64,000 bases of DNA from DATHSY01 sp046729855. GTDB lineage: Bacteria > Actinomycetota > UBA4738 > HRBIN12. The notes below the pieces were generated by a model. It was not told the origin of the DNA and searched no databases. It saw only the letters and a list, made by a program, of their open reading frames with translations. Positions 26,109-34,863 of this stretch are shown here, one piece after another (within the stretch, counting starts at the first letter, position 1; each line of letters starts with the position of its first letter). Made by a program: the position numbers and the translations under genes. The stretch lies in NCBI GenBank assembly GCA_046729855.1, contig JBKPHM010000022.1:6542-70541 (forward strand), read 5' to 3'.

Positions 26109-26808
26109 TCAGCGTTCGCAGCGCAGGAGCCAAATCCGAGCCCGGACCACCGGCACACGTATCGGTCCGCCGTCGAGCACGTCGTCTCCCCAGCCGCCTT
26201 CGATCGCGTCTGGACCCCCGAGGCCGGACGGCGGTCGTGACCGGAGGAAGCGACCAGGCCGTTCGCCGCCCCGTCGCCGACGATCACGTCGCGGAAGCGC
26301 GAACCGCACACGATCTCGAACCCAGACACGACGTCGCCAACCGCGTGCGCACCCGAGCCCGATCCGGTTCGCAGGTCGATGCGAACTCCGTCGGGCGACG
26401 TGGCGTAGTCGAGCGTGTCGGCCCCCGCGGCGCCGCCACGGACGTTCTCGACCCCCGCAGCGTCGTTCTCGCGGCTCTCGCCGTCGTCGGCATCGGTCCC
26501 CAGGGTGACGACGAGCGGTACCGTCCGCCGGCCGTAGTCAACGATATCTGCGCCCGGATCCTCGTCTGCGGGCGTCGCCGGGTCGTCCCCAAGATCATCC
26601 GCGCCGTGGTCGTCGTACTCTCGTCGTGGACGTCGTTGCCGCCGCGCCCAAGTAGCACGTCGTCGCCGGCGCCACCACGGAGGATGTTCGGAGCGCCGCT
26701 GCCTCGCAGCAGGTCCGCCGACGACGAGCCTTCGACGTTCTCGAAGCCCGACACGACGTCGCCCTGCGCGTCGCCGCCGGAGACCAGCTGCTGGAGACAT
26801 CGGAGTGT
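26109..26808 (-). pseudogene. Frameshifted RTX calcium-binding protein gene
   Basis: RTX-type protein sequence continues across all three minus-strand frames. Upstream: GDVVSGFENVEGSSSADLL and GGAGDDVLLGRGGND. Then, in a second frame, DPGADIVDYG, DTLDYATSPDGVRIDLRTG and GDVVSGFEIVCGSRFRDVI. In a third frame, GGPDAIEGGWGDDVLDGG. Shifts fall near 26,600-26,640 and 26,210-26,240. No start with a signal peptide is seen, and a terminator lies just upstream. It is either a decayed gene or an intact one with base-count errors in the assembly. Confidence 0.75.
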
Positions 26809-26816
26809 TCCATAAA

Positions 26817-26846
26817 GGGAACCGGCCCCAAACGGGGCCGGTTCCC
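26817..26846 (-). terminator. Strong rho-independent-like terminator of the surface-protein gene
   Basis: A perfect 13-bp stem (GGGAACCGGCCCC / GGGGCCGGTTCCC) with a 4-base loop. On the minus strand it is followed by TTTAT, 33 bases after the surface-protein stop. It separates that gene from the broken RTX gene downstream. Confidence 0.8.
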
Positions 26847-26878
26847 TTCGCTGCGTGCGCTGCTGTGGCGCCCGAGGA

Positions 26879-29218
26879 CTACTGCCGTCGCCGCTCGCAC
26901 CTGCGGAAGCGGTCCCTCCCGGGACCACCGAGGCAGGTGTCACGACCGGCACCGCCGTTGAGCAGGTCGTTACCGGCCCCGCCCCTCAGCGTGTCGTTCC
27001 CGGCACCACCGTAGATCCTGTCGTTGCCTCGACCTCCGATCAGGAGATCCCGTCCTCCACCACCGCGGATGACGTCGTCGCCACCCCTGCCGCAGATGAC
27101 GTCTGCACCGTCGGTGCCTCGAAGGACGTCGTCACCGCTCGTACCGACGACCTGGTTCCTCGAGTCGCCCTCGAAGCCGGGGCAGGCAATGATCGCCCAG
27201 GTCTTCGTGACTTCGTCGGAGCAGTTGCCCGCCGGCGCGCCCGTCGGGACGCCGGCCGCCAGGTCGCAGTCGTTGTCGTTCGACCCCGGAGCCGGGGTCG
27301 TGATCGACGCGGTGACCGTCTGATCGCCCTCCTCGGTCGCCAGGGTCGTCGTCTCGGCCACGGCTTCGCCGTTGGCGTCCGTCGTCACCGTGATGGTCGA
27401 ACCACCGCTCCTGAAGACGCCAGCCCCCGTCTCGGTGAACGTCACGACGATTCCCGGCACGCCGTTGCCGAACTGGTCGGTGACCGTCGCCGTGATCTCA
27501 TGGACCGTACCGGGAGCGTTTGTCGACTCCTCCGGCTCTGCGTCGACGTTCCGAGGGTCGCCGGCGGCCCAGGTCTTCGTTCCCGAGTCCGATTGGTTGC
27601 CGGACGTCGCCGTCACGACCTGGCTACCCGACGTCTTCGAGAAGAGGAGGATGTGGGCGTATCCGTCGGCGCCGATGACGACGTCCTCAGTCGTGCCGAG
27701 ATCGGCGCCACTCGCATTCGTGAACGAACCGGGGCCCGTCGACGTGAACGTGATCGTGCTCCCTATGAGGATCTCGCCGCTCGCTGTCTTCGCCGAGGCA
27801 CAGACCTCATGTGTATTGACGACGTCGAGGTCGTTGGGACCCGCAGTGGCCTCCCACGATGCGGCTGCGAAGTTCCCCAGGTTGCCGTTACACCCGACCA
27901 TGTCGATCTCTACATCGGCCGCGACGGCCGTTTCGGGGATCCACCGCTTCGTTGCGGTCTGCGCGATGTCCGTCACATCGACGCAGTCGTCGTCAGATGT
28001 GCCCGTCTCGGCGCAGACGGCGATCGTGTCGGTGCCGGCAGAGCCGACGGGACCCGTGTCGGTATAGGTCAACGTAGCCGTGCCTTGACCCGTGGTTGTC
28101 TGGTTGAGCTCGTTGACGGTGTTGCGGCCGGTCACCCGGAAGTCGACGTTGACTCCGTTGACCGGGTTCCCGAACTGGTCGAGCACGGTCGCCGTGACTG
28201 TGTGGCGGGTGCCGGTCTGGTTGACGTCGGATGCGGGTTGGACCACGAGTGTGGTAGGCGCGGGCGCCGCCCACGTCTTCTGCACGACATCCGTCAGGTT
28301 GTCGTTCTCGGCCGCTCCGACCGCCTCCCCGCATCCGCCGCCGTCTTGCGATCCTCCGGCGGGGTCGAACGCGCTGTCGGCATCCTCGTCCGCCCAGAAA
28401 CACACGTTCGCCGTGCCGGCCTGGCTCTCCGAAGAGGTCAGCGTGAACGTGCACGTCCCAGCGATACCCGTCGTGCAGGCGGGGTTAAAGTCAGCCGTCC
28501 CTGCCGCCGCCGAGTTGTCGGGGTCGTTCGCGCCGTTCAGGTTCTCGGCGTCGATCTGGACACCGCCGATCGGGGTGGCGGGTGTGGTTCCGGTGTTGAC
28601 GAGGGCGCACGTGTAGATCTCGCTCGAATTCGGCCCGGTAACGACGTTCGTCTCGGTGTCGTTCCCGCTGGCGTCGTCGCAGTCCAGTCGCGCGCCCGCT
28701 GGCAGGCCCGCAAACCAGGTCTTCGCCACGACGTCCGTGTCGTCGGGCTCAGTCTCATCGCCCGGGACGGCTCCCTCGTCGCGACCCTCGGCCGCGTCGG
28801 CCTCGTTCGTCGCGTTGTTCTTGTCATGGTCGATCCAGGCCCGGATCTCCGCCGGGCCTGCGACGATGCTCGAGTAGCTCACCGTGCACGTCGTTGCCCC
28901 CTCAGCGACGCTACAGGTCCGGTCCGGAGAGAGCGGCGTGTTGCCAGCATCGGGATCACCAGCGCCCGTGATCTCGAAGTCAATCTCGATCGATCCCTCG
29001 CCTGCGTCGGGCGCGGCGCTGAGAGTCGCCGTCAACGTGTGGGTGCTGCCTGTCGCGTTCTCGGCGGTCTCCGGTGTTACCTGGAGCGTACGCGTCTCGT
29101 GATTCCCGAGCGCCGTGCCTGCGAGGGGGACGAGGAACGCGAAAGCCAGCGTCAACACCGAGAACAGCGTGAGCGCCGGCCGCCTCACCCCCCTGGACGT
29201 TCGTCCACCTGCGTCCAT
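26879..29218 (-). CDS. Large secreted Ig-like repeat protein with C-terminal RTX repeats
   Basis: 779 residues from the ATG at 29218, which has AAAGGAGG 6 bases upstream; an ATG seven codons earlier lacks a site. The Sec signal ends near GTALGNHE. At least four Ig-like domains follow, each ending in a KTW-type sequence (VVAKTWFAG, VVQKTWAAP, GTKTWAAGD, VTKTWAI). Several contain the invasin-like ATVLDQFGNPVNG / ATVTDQFGNGVPG. The last 90 residues are RTX nonapeptides (GGDDVIRGGGGRDLLIGGRG and so on). It has no sorting signal or membrane anchor. Likely an extracellular calcium-binding structural or adhesive protein (inference). Confidence 0.85.
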   Translation of the reverse strand: MDAGGRTSRGVRRPALTLFSVLTLAFAFLVPLAGTALGNHETRTLQVTPETAENATGSTHTLTATLSAAPDAGEGSIEIDFEITGAGDPDAGNTPLSPDRTCSVAEGATTCTVSYSSIVAGPAEIRAWIDHDKNNATNEADAAEGRDEGAVPGDETEPDDTDVVAKTWFAGLPAGARLDCDDASGNDTETNVVTGPNSSEIYTCALVNTGTTPATPIGGVQIDAENLNGANDPDNSAAAGTADFNPACTTGIAGTCTFTLTSSESQAGTANVCFWADEDADSAFDPAGGSQDGGGCGEAVGAAENDNLTDVVQKTWAAPAPTTLVVQPASDVNQTGTRHTVTATVLDQFGNPVNGVNVDFRVTGRNTVNELNQTTTGQGTATLTYTDTGPVGSAGTDTIAVCAETGTSDDDCVDVTDIAQTATKRWIPETAVAADVEIDMVGCNGNLGNFAAASWEATAGPNDLDVVNTHEVCASAKTASGEILIGSTITFTSTGPGSFTNASGADLGTTEDVVIGADGYAHILLFSKTSGSQVVTATSGNQSDSGTKTWAAGDPRNVDAEPEESTNAPGTVHEITATVTDQFGNGVPGIVVTFTETGAGVFRSGGSTITVTTDANGEAVAETTTLATEEGDQTVTASITTPAPGSNDNDCDLAAGVPTGAPAGNCSDEVTKTWAIIACPGFEGDSRNQVVGTSGDDVLRGTDGADVICGRGGDDVIRGGGGRDLLIGGRGNDRIYGGAGNDTLRGGAGNDLLNGGAGRDTCLGGPGRDRFRRCERRRQ

Positions 29219-29234
29219 CCAGTTCCTCCTTTCA

Positions 29235-29256
29235 CGCATCTCATCCCGGAGATGCG
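29235..29256 (-). other. Hairpin just before the surface-protein ribosome site
   Basis: On the minus strand CGCATCTC - CGGGAT - GAGATGCG is a perfect 8-bp stem with a 6-base loop. It ends 5 bases before the AGGAGG (29224-29229) of the 29218 start and covers the stop codon of the small upstream frame. It could expose or hide the ribosome site. Confidence 0.5.
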
Positions 29257-29324
29257 ATAGACCACCACCGGGCTACGTGGCCCGGGGAAGGGTGGCGATC
29301 TCTCGTGATCGCACGGGCGGTCAC
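29241..29324 (-). CDS. Possible 27-residue leader peptide upstream of the surface-protein gene
   Basis: On the minus strand a GTG at 29324 follows AAAGGAGG by 10 bases and opens 27 codons, ending in TGA at 29241-29243. The peptide is VTARAITRDRHPSPGHVARW followed by WSIASPG. Its stop lies in the hairpin that precedes the main ribosome site, the geometry of a translational leader. It may be chance: the main evidence is the ribosome site and the hairpin overlap. The rest of 29325-29489 shows another hairpin (CCACTG-CGC-CAGTGG, minus) but no gene. Confidence 0.35.
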   Translation of the reverse strand: MTARAITRDRHPSPGHVARWWSIASPG

Positions 29325-29489
29325 GCGGTGCGTTCCTCCTTTCGAATACAGCGGATTACGGATCGGTCGGCGGTAGATGCGACAGGAACCGGAAAGGGGC
29401 GAGCAACGCCCACTGGGCGCAGTGGTCCCCGACGCCACCGCCGGCCGCGACAACGGCCTTACCCCCTCCCTTCGCAGGTGGCGCAGCGG

Positions 29490-29518
29490 AGCCTATTTCG
29501 GGTATCAGCCTCGGTCAA
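29490..29518 (-). promoter_or_regulatory. Sigma-70-type promoter for the surface-protein gene
   Basis: On the minus strand TTGACC (29518-29513) and TAGGCT (29495-29490) are exactly 17 bases apart. Transcription from here gives a leader of about 265 bases before the ATG at 29218. A 12-bp palindrome GGCCGATCGGCC (29521-29532) sits directly upstream. Confidence 0.5.
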
Positions 29519-29623
29519 TCGGCCGATCGGCCAATCACCCGCGGGCGCGATCCGCCGCCACCTGTTGCCCTACAGGAGATAACGGCCTGGGAGGGCCAAA
29601 GGTTGCAGGCGGCCCGCGGGCGC

Positions 29624-31306
29624 TTAAGCCTGCTCGGGTGCTTCCGCGAGCCAGAGCTCGGCGTTGTACAGCGTCGTCCCGTCCGACCAGAAGTCGACGC
29701 TCAGTGCGAAGGTGCCGTGGCGGAGAGCCGGCATGTCCTGCGGTTCGACGGCGTCCGCGCCAGCCTCCGGGTCGACCAGGTTGTATGTGCCCGAGAAGTT
29801 GTAGCGCATGCCGCCATTGTCGAGCCTTTCGAAGGTGAAAACGTCGCCCTGGGCCTGCGCCTCGTACTCGTAGGAGCGACGGCCCTGGTCGAGATACAGC
29901 GAGAAGCCCGCCGTGGCCGTCGACCCCTCCACGTCGCCGAACATCTTGATCCTGACCCCCCACGGCTGATGACCGAACGGGTTGCGCACGGGACCTCTGA
30001 CGGTCTGAATGAACGTGAGGTCGTGGCCCGCCTGTCCAGAGACCTCGGGCTCGGACACCTTCTCCATGGGTCCGCAGCCGCAGGAGAAGCTGGGCGCCGC
30101 GAGGATCTGGAGCGCCATGGCCCACGCGGGTGCATCCGGGATTGCGGGCGGGGGCTCCGATGACTCGTCGGTGGGCGATGGTGACTCGGTCGCCGGTGGC
30201 GACTCGCTCACCGCCGCGGACTCGGTGGCGGTCGAAGCCTCCTCTGTCAGGGGCGGCTCGACAAGATCGGCCGTCTCGCTCGGCATGGCGATCAGGACCG
30301 CCTTCTCCTTCTCGACCTCCAAGAACCTCGGGTCCTGATGTGGCCGGACGGACTCCGTCATCACCGGAGGCTCTGCCTGGGAGGACGCGGTCGGTTGGGC
30401 CCGCGTGCGCCAGTCCTGATCGCTCAGCGCGACCGCGCCTGCCGCGGCGCTCCCGGTGAGCAGCAGCGCGACCGCCGCGGCCGTGACGCGTTCGGCGATG
30501 GTAACGGTCGATACGGTCGATACGGTCGATGCCGCCGAGGCGGCCGTGGCCGTCGCCGCCGGCGCCGTGGCGGCACCGGTGAACCAGTGCTCAGCGTTGT
30601 CGAACGCACGCCGCAGGAACGCCGGGGCCCGCAGCGGCAGCACGAGCAAGGGCACGATGCCGCGGAGGCGGTGCTGTCCGGTGGGTCGGTCCCACATCCG
30701 GCGGAAACGCCTCTTCGCCCGGTGGATCAGTGCCTTCGCCTGCGGCGCCGTCACCCCCAGCGCTTCGCCGATCTCCTCGTGAGATCTCCCCTCGAACTCC
30801 CGGAGGATCAGGACGTTGCGATAGTGGCTCGGGAGCTCCGCCAGCACGGCCTTGACCTGGTCCCCGCTCAGCCGCTGCTCGAACAGCGCCTCCGGGTCGG
30901 CGACGAGGTCCGCGTCTCGCAGCGCCGCTTCCCGAACCGCTTCATCGACCTCGACGAGTGGGCGGTCGGCGGCCTGTGGGCGACGCGCTCTCGACCTGAG
31001 GGCGTCCAGGGAGACGTTCCTTGCGATGCGCGCAACCCAGGACTGGACCGCGAACCGGCCGTTGAACCGGGGCAGACCTTGGTAGACGCGCAGCATCGTC
31101 TCCTGCGTGGCCTCTTCGGCGTCCTGCGGATTGACGAGGATGCGCTGGCACACGTGCCTGGCCAGCGCGTGGTAGCGGCGGTAGATCTCGCCGTACGCCT
31201 GATGCTCGTTGCCCGCCTGGAAGTCGAGGACGAGCATCCGGTCGTCGAGGTCCGAAAGGTCTTGTCTGCGGACCCGCTCGCGGAGCTCGGGCGCACGTAT
31301 GGCCAA
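29624..31306 (-). CDS. ECF sigma factor fused to a transmembrane segment and extracytoplasmic domain
   Basis: 560 residues from TTG, with AAGGAG 6 bases upstream. Residues 35-110 are sigma region 2 (DAEEATQETMLRVYQGLPRF, VQSWVARIARNVSLDAL). Residues 150-205 are region 4 (LPSHYRNVLILREFEGRSHE and IHRAKRRFRRMW). A Thr/Ser/Ala linker follows, then one membrane helix at about 274-295. Next comes a Pro/Ser/Thr/Glu-rich stalk (SESPPATESPSPTDESSE) and a beta-rich C-terminal domain of about 170 residues with SFSCGCG. One chain thus appears to hold both transcription factor and external sensor. The external domain is not recognised; release by proteolysis is a possibility (inference). Confidence 0.8.
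   Translation of the reverse strand: MAIRAPELRERVRRQDLSDLDDRMLVLDFQAGNEHQAYGEIYRRYHALARHVCQRILVNPQDAEEATQETMLRVYQGLPRFNGRFAVQSWVARIARNVSLDALRSRARRPQAADRPLVEVDEAVREAALRDADLVADPEALFEQRLSGDQVKAVLAELPSHYRNVLILREFEGRSHEEIGEALGVTAPQAKALIHRAKRRFRRMWDRPTGQHRLRGIVPLLVLPLRAPAFLRRAFDNAEHWFTGAATAPAATATAASAASTVSTVSTVTIAERVTAAAVALLLTGSAAAGAVALSDQDWRTRAQPTASSQAEPPVMTESVRPHQDPRFLEVEKEKAVLIAMPSETADLVEPPLTEEASTATESAAVSESPPATESPSPTDESSEPPPAIPDAPAWAMALQILAAPSFSCGCGPMEKVSEPEVSGQAGHDLTFIQTVRGPVRNPFGHQPWGVRIKMFGDVEGSTATAGFSLYLDQGRRSYEYEAQAQGDVFTFERLDNGGMRYNFSGTYNLVDPEAGADAVEPQDMPALRHGTFALSVDFWSDGTTLYNAELWLAEAPEQA
30505..30530. repeat. Three 9-base tandem repeats in the sigma fusion linker
   Basis: CGGTCGATA occurs three times in a row (the last lacks one base). 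On the coding strand it encodes STVSTVSTV in the linker before the membrane helix, a likely site of length variation. Confidence 0.8.
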
Positions 31307-31568
31307 AACGACTCCTTAGTCCCTGCTTAGTACTGCAACGTCCGTGGGTCCACCAGGGTTGCTCATACTCCGCGGATCCGGGGGGAAGTCCCATTCGCCG
31401 CATGCGAGCGTAGCACGGCGTCCGGGGTCCGCCTTCCATGCTCGTACAGTTGACGTATCGGCTCCACGGCACCCGACACTTGACGCGTGGGCGCCGGGGA
31501 ACGTTCCCTCATCCATCTTTGGTACCCGCCCGGCCGTAGTACCGAACGGACGAGGGAAGGATGAGCCG

Positions 31569-31955
31569 ATGAGCGACGATGGCGCGATGCGTTCGGGACG
31601 GCATTCGAACTTGCGTTCGACCTTGGTGGTTGCGGTGGTCGTCGTTGTCGTGGTCGGAGTGCTGGCCTCGGCCGCGTACGCGGTCGAGCGGGTCCGCGCC
31701 ACCAGCGACGCCGTCTTCAGGCCGCGGAGGGTGGCCGTAAGCGTCGGCGAGCGGGTGGTGTGGCGGTCCACCGGCGGCACCCACACCGTGACGGCGTACC
31801 GGGGCGACTGGTCGAAGGACTCGACGATCTCCGAGGGCGAGCGCACCAGCTTCACGTTCGACGACGCAGGCCGGTACCGCTACCGATGCAGGATCCACTC
31901 GACGCTCTCGGATGGCCGCTGCTCGGGCATGTGCGGCGTCGTGATCGTCGGGTAA
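31569..31955 (+). CDS. Membrane-anchored cupredoxin (plastocyanin-like)
   Basis: 128 residues from an ATG with GAAGGA 5-8 bases upstream. An N-terminal hydrophobic anchor (STLVVAVVVVVVVGVLASAA) is followed by a small cupredoxin. Visible features are VFRPRRVAVSVGERVVW, a His in GGTHTVTAYRG, then Cys and His in YRCRIHS and Met in CSGMCG. These can supply type I copper ligands. It probably carries electrons or binds copper outside the membrane. It is divergent from the sigma fusion. Confidence 0.8.
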   Translation: MSDDGAMRSGRHSNLRSTLVVAVVVVVVVGVLASAAYAVERVRATSDAVFRPRRVAVSVGERVVWRSTGGTHTVTAYRGDWSKDSTISEGERTSFTFDDAGRYRYRCRIHSTLSDGRCSGMCGVVIVG

Positions 31956-31989
31956 CCTCCGGGCGGCCCGCGCGCCCCGGAGGTATCGG

Positions 31990-32523
31990 CTGGACGAACA
32001 CGTCACGATCGACGGGGTCGAGCTGTTCCCGCTCGAGCCGCACGAGGACCCCCGCGGCAGCCTCACCGAGGTCTTCCGGCGCTCGTGGCTCCCCGGACGT
32101 GAGCCGTTCGTCCAGGCCAACGTCTCGGTCTCGCGCGCCGGGGTCCTGCGCGGGCTGCACGTGCACCGCTCGCAGGCGGACCACTGGTGCGTGCTGGGAG
32201 GGCGTGCGTTCGTCGGCCTCGTGGACCTTCGGGCCGCGTCGCCGACGGAGGGAACGGCGGCGGGGGTGAGCATCGATGCCGGCAAGCGCCCGGTCGCGTT
32301 GTACCTCCCGCCCGGCGTGGCACACGGCTTCTACGCCGAGACCGACGTGACGCTGCTCTACCTTGTCGACGCGGAGTTCACGGGCGACGACGAGTTCGGG
32401 CTGGCCTGGGACGACCCGGACGTCGGCATCGCGTGGCCGTCACGCGACCCCATCCTGTCCGACCGCGACCGCTCCAATCCCCCGCTCTCCGAAGCTCGCC
32501 GACAGGCAGGGGGTCGGTCCTGA
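31990..32523 (+). CDS. rmlC: dTDP-4-dehydrorhamnose 3,5-epimerase family protein (apparent CTG start)
   Basis: 177 residues. The RmlC fold is clear: PRGSLTEVFRR, FVQANVSVSRAGVLRGLHVH (catalytic His), SQADHW, VGLVDLRAASPTEGT, LYLPPGVAHGF and DDPDVGIAWP. The frame is open only from 31945 and has no ATG, GTG or TTG before 32161, which is inside the conserved domain. The CTG at 31990, 6 bases after GGAGG, is therefore the best start. It may make an activated deoxysugar; no other rml gene is nearby, so the substrate is unsure. Bases 32524-32701 show no gene. Confidence 0.8.
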   Translation: MDEHVTIDGVELFPLEPHEDPRGSLTEVFRRSWLPGREPFVQANVSVSRAGVLRGLHVHRSQADHWCVLGGRAFVGLVDLRAASPTEGTAAGVSIDAGKRPVALYLPPGVAHGFYAETDVTLLYLVDAEFTGDDEFGLAWDDPDVGIAWPSRDPILSDRDRSNPPLSEARRQAGGRS

Positions 32524-32701
32524 GCAGGGCGATCCTCGCACGGCAGCGAGGAACGCTAAAGGTCGAGGAGGTGGGGCGCAGCGCGGAGCTTCGCCCCGTT
32601 CGACCGATGCCGCCGACGTCTCCGTCCGACCTGCAAGAAGTGCGCGGCCTAGGTCCTTCCGCGGTAGCGCGCGACGTCCCAGAAGGGCAATATCGACGGT
32701 A

Positions 32702-33769
32702 ATGCTCCCTCCCCATGCCCGCGGAGCGGGGGGCCGGTTCCCTCGAGTCGTGGCGGCGATGCTGTCCGCCGCGTTGCTCGGCGCCGTTGTGCCACCGGCC
32801 GTCGCCGTCGATACGGAACTGAGAGAGGCGCGCCGGGAGCTCCACCAGACCAGAGCGAGGATTCGGGCGCGCACGCAGAAGATGCGGGTGATCGAGCGGC
32901 GGCTGAATAGGCTCGCGACCAGGATCTCCAAGAACCAGAACGAGATGGAAGGCACGCGCCAGAAGATGGGGATCCTTGCGGAGAAGATCCGCACGAAGGA
33001 AGCGGCCCTCCACGACCTCGAGGAGAAGCTCGCATTGCAGGCCCGCGAGGCGTACATCACCGGAGGCTCCGGCGCGCCGCTCGTATACGTGTTCACCGCC
33101 AGCTCCCCGGCCGAGGTCGCGTCCCGGCTCTCGCTGCTTGACGAGGTCTCGCGACGCGACTCGCTGCTGGCCGCGCGCATCCAGGAACTGCGGGACGGGC
33201 TGGCGGAGGAACGCGCGGAGTACGCGCGCTACGCGGCGCAGCTCAAGTCCACGCGCAAGCAGCTGAAGCGCGATCGGGCAGCGATGAACGAGGCAATGCA
33301 GCGTTCGAAGGAGCTGTTCGCGAAGCTGCAGTCGCACAAGAGAGTCGTCCTCGACCGAATCTCGGAGATCCGGCCGTTCGCGGTGTGCCCGGTCGGCACG
33401 CCAAGGGCGATCGCGAACAACTTCGGCATATGGGTGCACCGACCGAAGAAGTGGGGGGGCGACCACATCCACCAGGGCAACGACATCATGGCGCCCGCCG
33501 GGACGCCGATCTACGCGCCGTTCGACGGAATCGCCAGGGACTCGACCAACCACGTCGGCGGCAGCTCCGTGAGCGTGTACGGCGAGTACGGCTACGTCTA
33601 CAACGCGCACCTGTCGCGGTTCGGCCAGCTCGGCCCCGTCGAGACGGGGGACATCATCGGGTACGTCGGGGCAACCGGCAACGCGGGCGGGAACCACGAT
33701 CACTTCGAGTGGCACCCGGACAACGGGGACGCGGTCGACCCCTATCCGTTCCTTATGCAGGTCTGCTAG
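32702..33769 (+). CDS. Secreted M23 (LytM) peptidase with coiled coil, EnvC/NlpD-like
   Basis: 355 residues with a signal peptide ending near AVVPPAVA. Residues 35-220 are a long coiled coil (RARIRARTQKMRVIERRLNR, EEKLALQAREAYI). The C-terminal LytM domain has HQGNDIMAPAGTPIYAPFDG, where His and Asp are zinc ligands, and GGNHDHFEWHP (HxH). The set appears complete, so it may cleave peptidoglycan itself or activate an amidase. Start is ATG with only a weak ribosome site. Confidence 0.85.
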   Translation: MLPPHARGAGGRFPRVVAAMLSAALLGAVVPPAVAVDTELREARRELHQTRARIRARTQKMRVIERRLNRLATRISKNQNEMEGTRQKMGILAEKIRTKEAALHDLEEKLALQAREAYITGGSGAPLVYVFTASSPAEVASRLSLLDEVSRRDSLLAARIQELRDGLAEERAEYARYAAQLKSTRKQLKRDRAAMNEAMQRSKELFAKLQSHKRVVLDRISEIRPFAVCPVGTPRAIANNFGIWVHRPKKWGGDHIHQGNDIMAPAGTPIYAPFDGIARDSTNHVGGSSVSVYGEYGYVYNAHLSRFGQLGPVETGDIIGYVGATGNAGGNHDHFEWHPDNGDAVDPYPFLMQVC

Positions 33770-33838
33770 CGGCAGCTCCCGATAGCGTGCCCAGCACGGT
33801 GGCGAACCACCGCGCCCCTCCGGCACGTAGTACCGGCG

Positions 33839-34384
33839 ATGAGCGTTACGTCCTGGCCGGCAGACGCCTCGGAGCGGATCGACGCCACGCTCGCCCGCGT
33901 CGCCGCGCTGTTCTCGCTGGGGTGCGGGATCATCCACGGAGCCGTCACGCAGCCGCACTTCGAAGAGTACACGCCGTTTGGCGTCTTCTTCCTGGCAGTG
34001 ACGGTCTTCCAGCTGGGCTGGGGCGTTCTGATCCTGCTGCGGCCTGGCTCGCGGTGGCTCGCGCTGGGTGCCCTCGCGAACCTGGCGATCGCCGGCGTGT
34101 GGCTGTGGACCCGGACCGTGGGGGTGCCGATCGGGCCCCACGCCGGCGAGGTGGAGGCGGCCGGGGTCAGGGACGTCTCCTCGACGATCTTCGAGGTCGT
34201 GATGGTCGTCGTGCTCGCCGTCGTGCTCCTGCGCAGGGGACGGACCATCGTGCCGGCTCGCCGGGCGACGGCGGTGCTCGTCCTGGCGGCCATCACCGTC
34301 GTGGGCGCCACGGCCGTCGCCCTGGCGTCCCCCGACGCGGAGCCCGCCCAAACGCACGCCGACGGCCATGAGGCCGCCGGGTAG
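33839..34384 (+). CDS. Membrane protein of unknown function
   Basis: 181 residues. About four hydrophobic helices are visible, with a GCGIIHGAVTQPHF stretch in the first helix and a conserved-looking TRTVGVPIGPHAGEVE between helices 3 and 4. The C-terminus is His-containing (THADGHEAAG). I do not recognise the family with certainty. It follows the M23 gene by 69 bases. Confidence 0.6.
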   Translation: MSVTSWPADASERIDATLARVAALFSLGCGIIHGAVTQPHFEEYTPFGVFFLAVTVFQLGWGVLILLRPGSRWLALGALANLAIAGVWLWTRTVGVPIGPHAGEVEAAGVRDVSSTIFEVVMVVVLAVVLLRRGRTIVPARRATAVLVLAAITVVGATAVALASPDAEPAQTHADGHEAAG

Positions 34385-34395
34385 GCGGGCGCCGG

Positions 34396-34626
34396 TTACC
34401 CCGGGCCTGGGCGGCGGAACAGCGTGAGCGCCCGCAGGGCGTCGTGCGGCGAGACGTAGATGTGCACGTAGTCGCCGTACGACGCCAGCTCCTTCGCGAT
34501 GATCTCGTCCGCCTCGACCAGCACGACGCTCGGCAGGCGCTCGATCACGGCCACGCCGTCTGCGGTCTCCACTCGGTCGGCGTCGTCGCCCAGCGCCAGC
34601 ACGTACCGGATCGAGGAATCGTTCAT
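34396..34626 (-). CDS. Small hypothetical protein, 76 residues
   Basis: The product has alternating beta and alpha character (RYVLALGDDADRVETADGV, VVLVEADEIIAKELASYGDY) and might be a small ferredoxin-like fold. The stop is 12 bases from the stop of the convergent membrane protein. No homologue is recognised. The 237 bases between its start and the glgX stop hold nothing I can name. Confidence 0.5.
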   Translation of the reverse strand: MNDSSIRYVLALGDDADRVETADGVAVIERLPSVVLVEADEIIAKELASYGDYVHIYVSPHDALRALTLFRRPGPG

Positions 34627-34863
34627 CGCGTAGCGCGAGTATCGGAGGCCCGGATCCGTGCGGGGAATGGCCCGTTCGGCTCAGACCGAATCACCCGGTC
34701 CACCGGCTCCGAGACGCCCCGCCTCGAGTGGGCCTCGGCCTGCGGCGATCCGGGCGGCTCCCCGGCGACCCCGCGCCCCGACGGCCGCAGAAAGAGTGCC
34801 AAGAACGTCCCCCCGCGTCGGGGGAGGCGCCAACCAGGCGGTGCGTCGAGGGCGGCACGGGCG

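Noticed and set aside
26855..29260. 801-codon plus-strand open frame opposite the Ig-like/RTX surface protein
   Set aside because: It is the GC-rich antisense of a clearly real gene with signal peptide, Ig-like and RTX motifs, ribosome site, promoter and terminator. The plus-strand product is Arg/Val-rich without motifs.
29219..29489. Cyclic-di-GMP or cyclic-di-AMP riboswitch in the surface-protein leader
   Set aside because: I looked for the conserved core sequences of these classes and did not find them. Only unassigned hairpins and a small frame remain.
30505..30530. CRISPR-like short repeats
   Set aside because: Contiguous 9-base units without spacers that encode a protein linker. No CRISPR array or cas gene is seen anywhere in the window.
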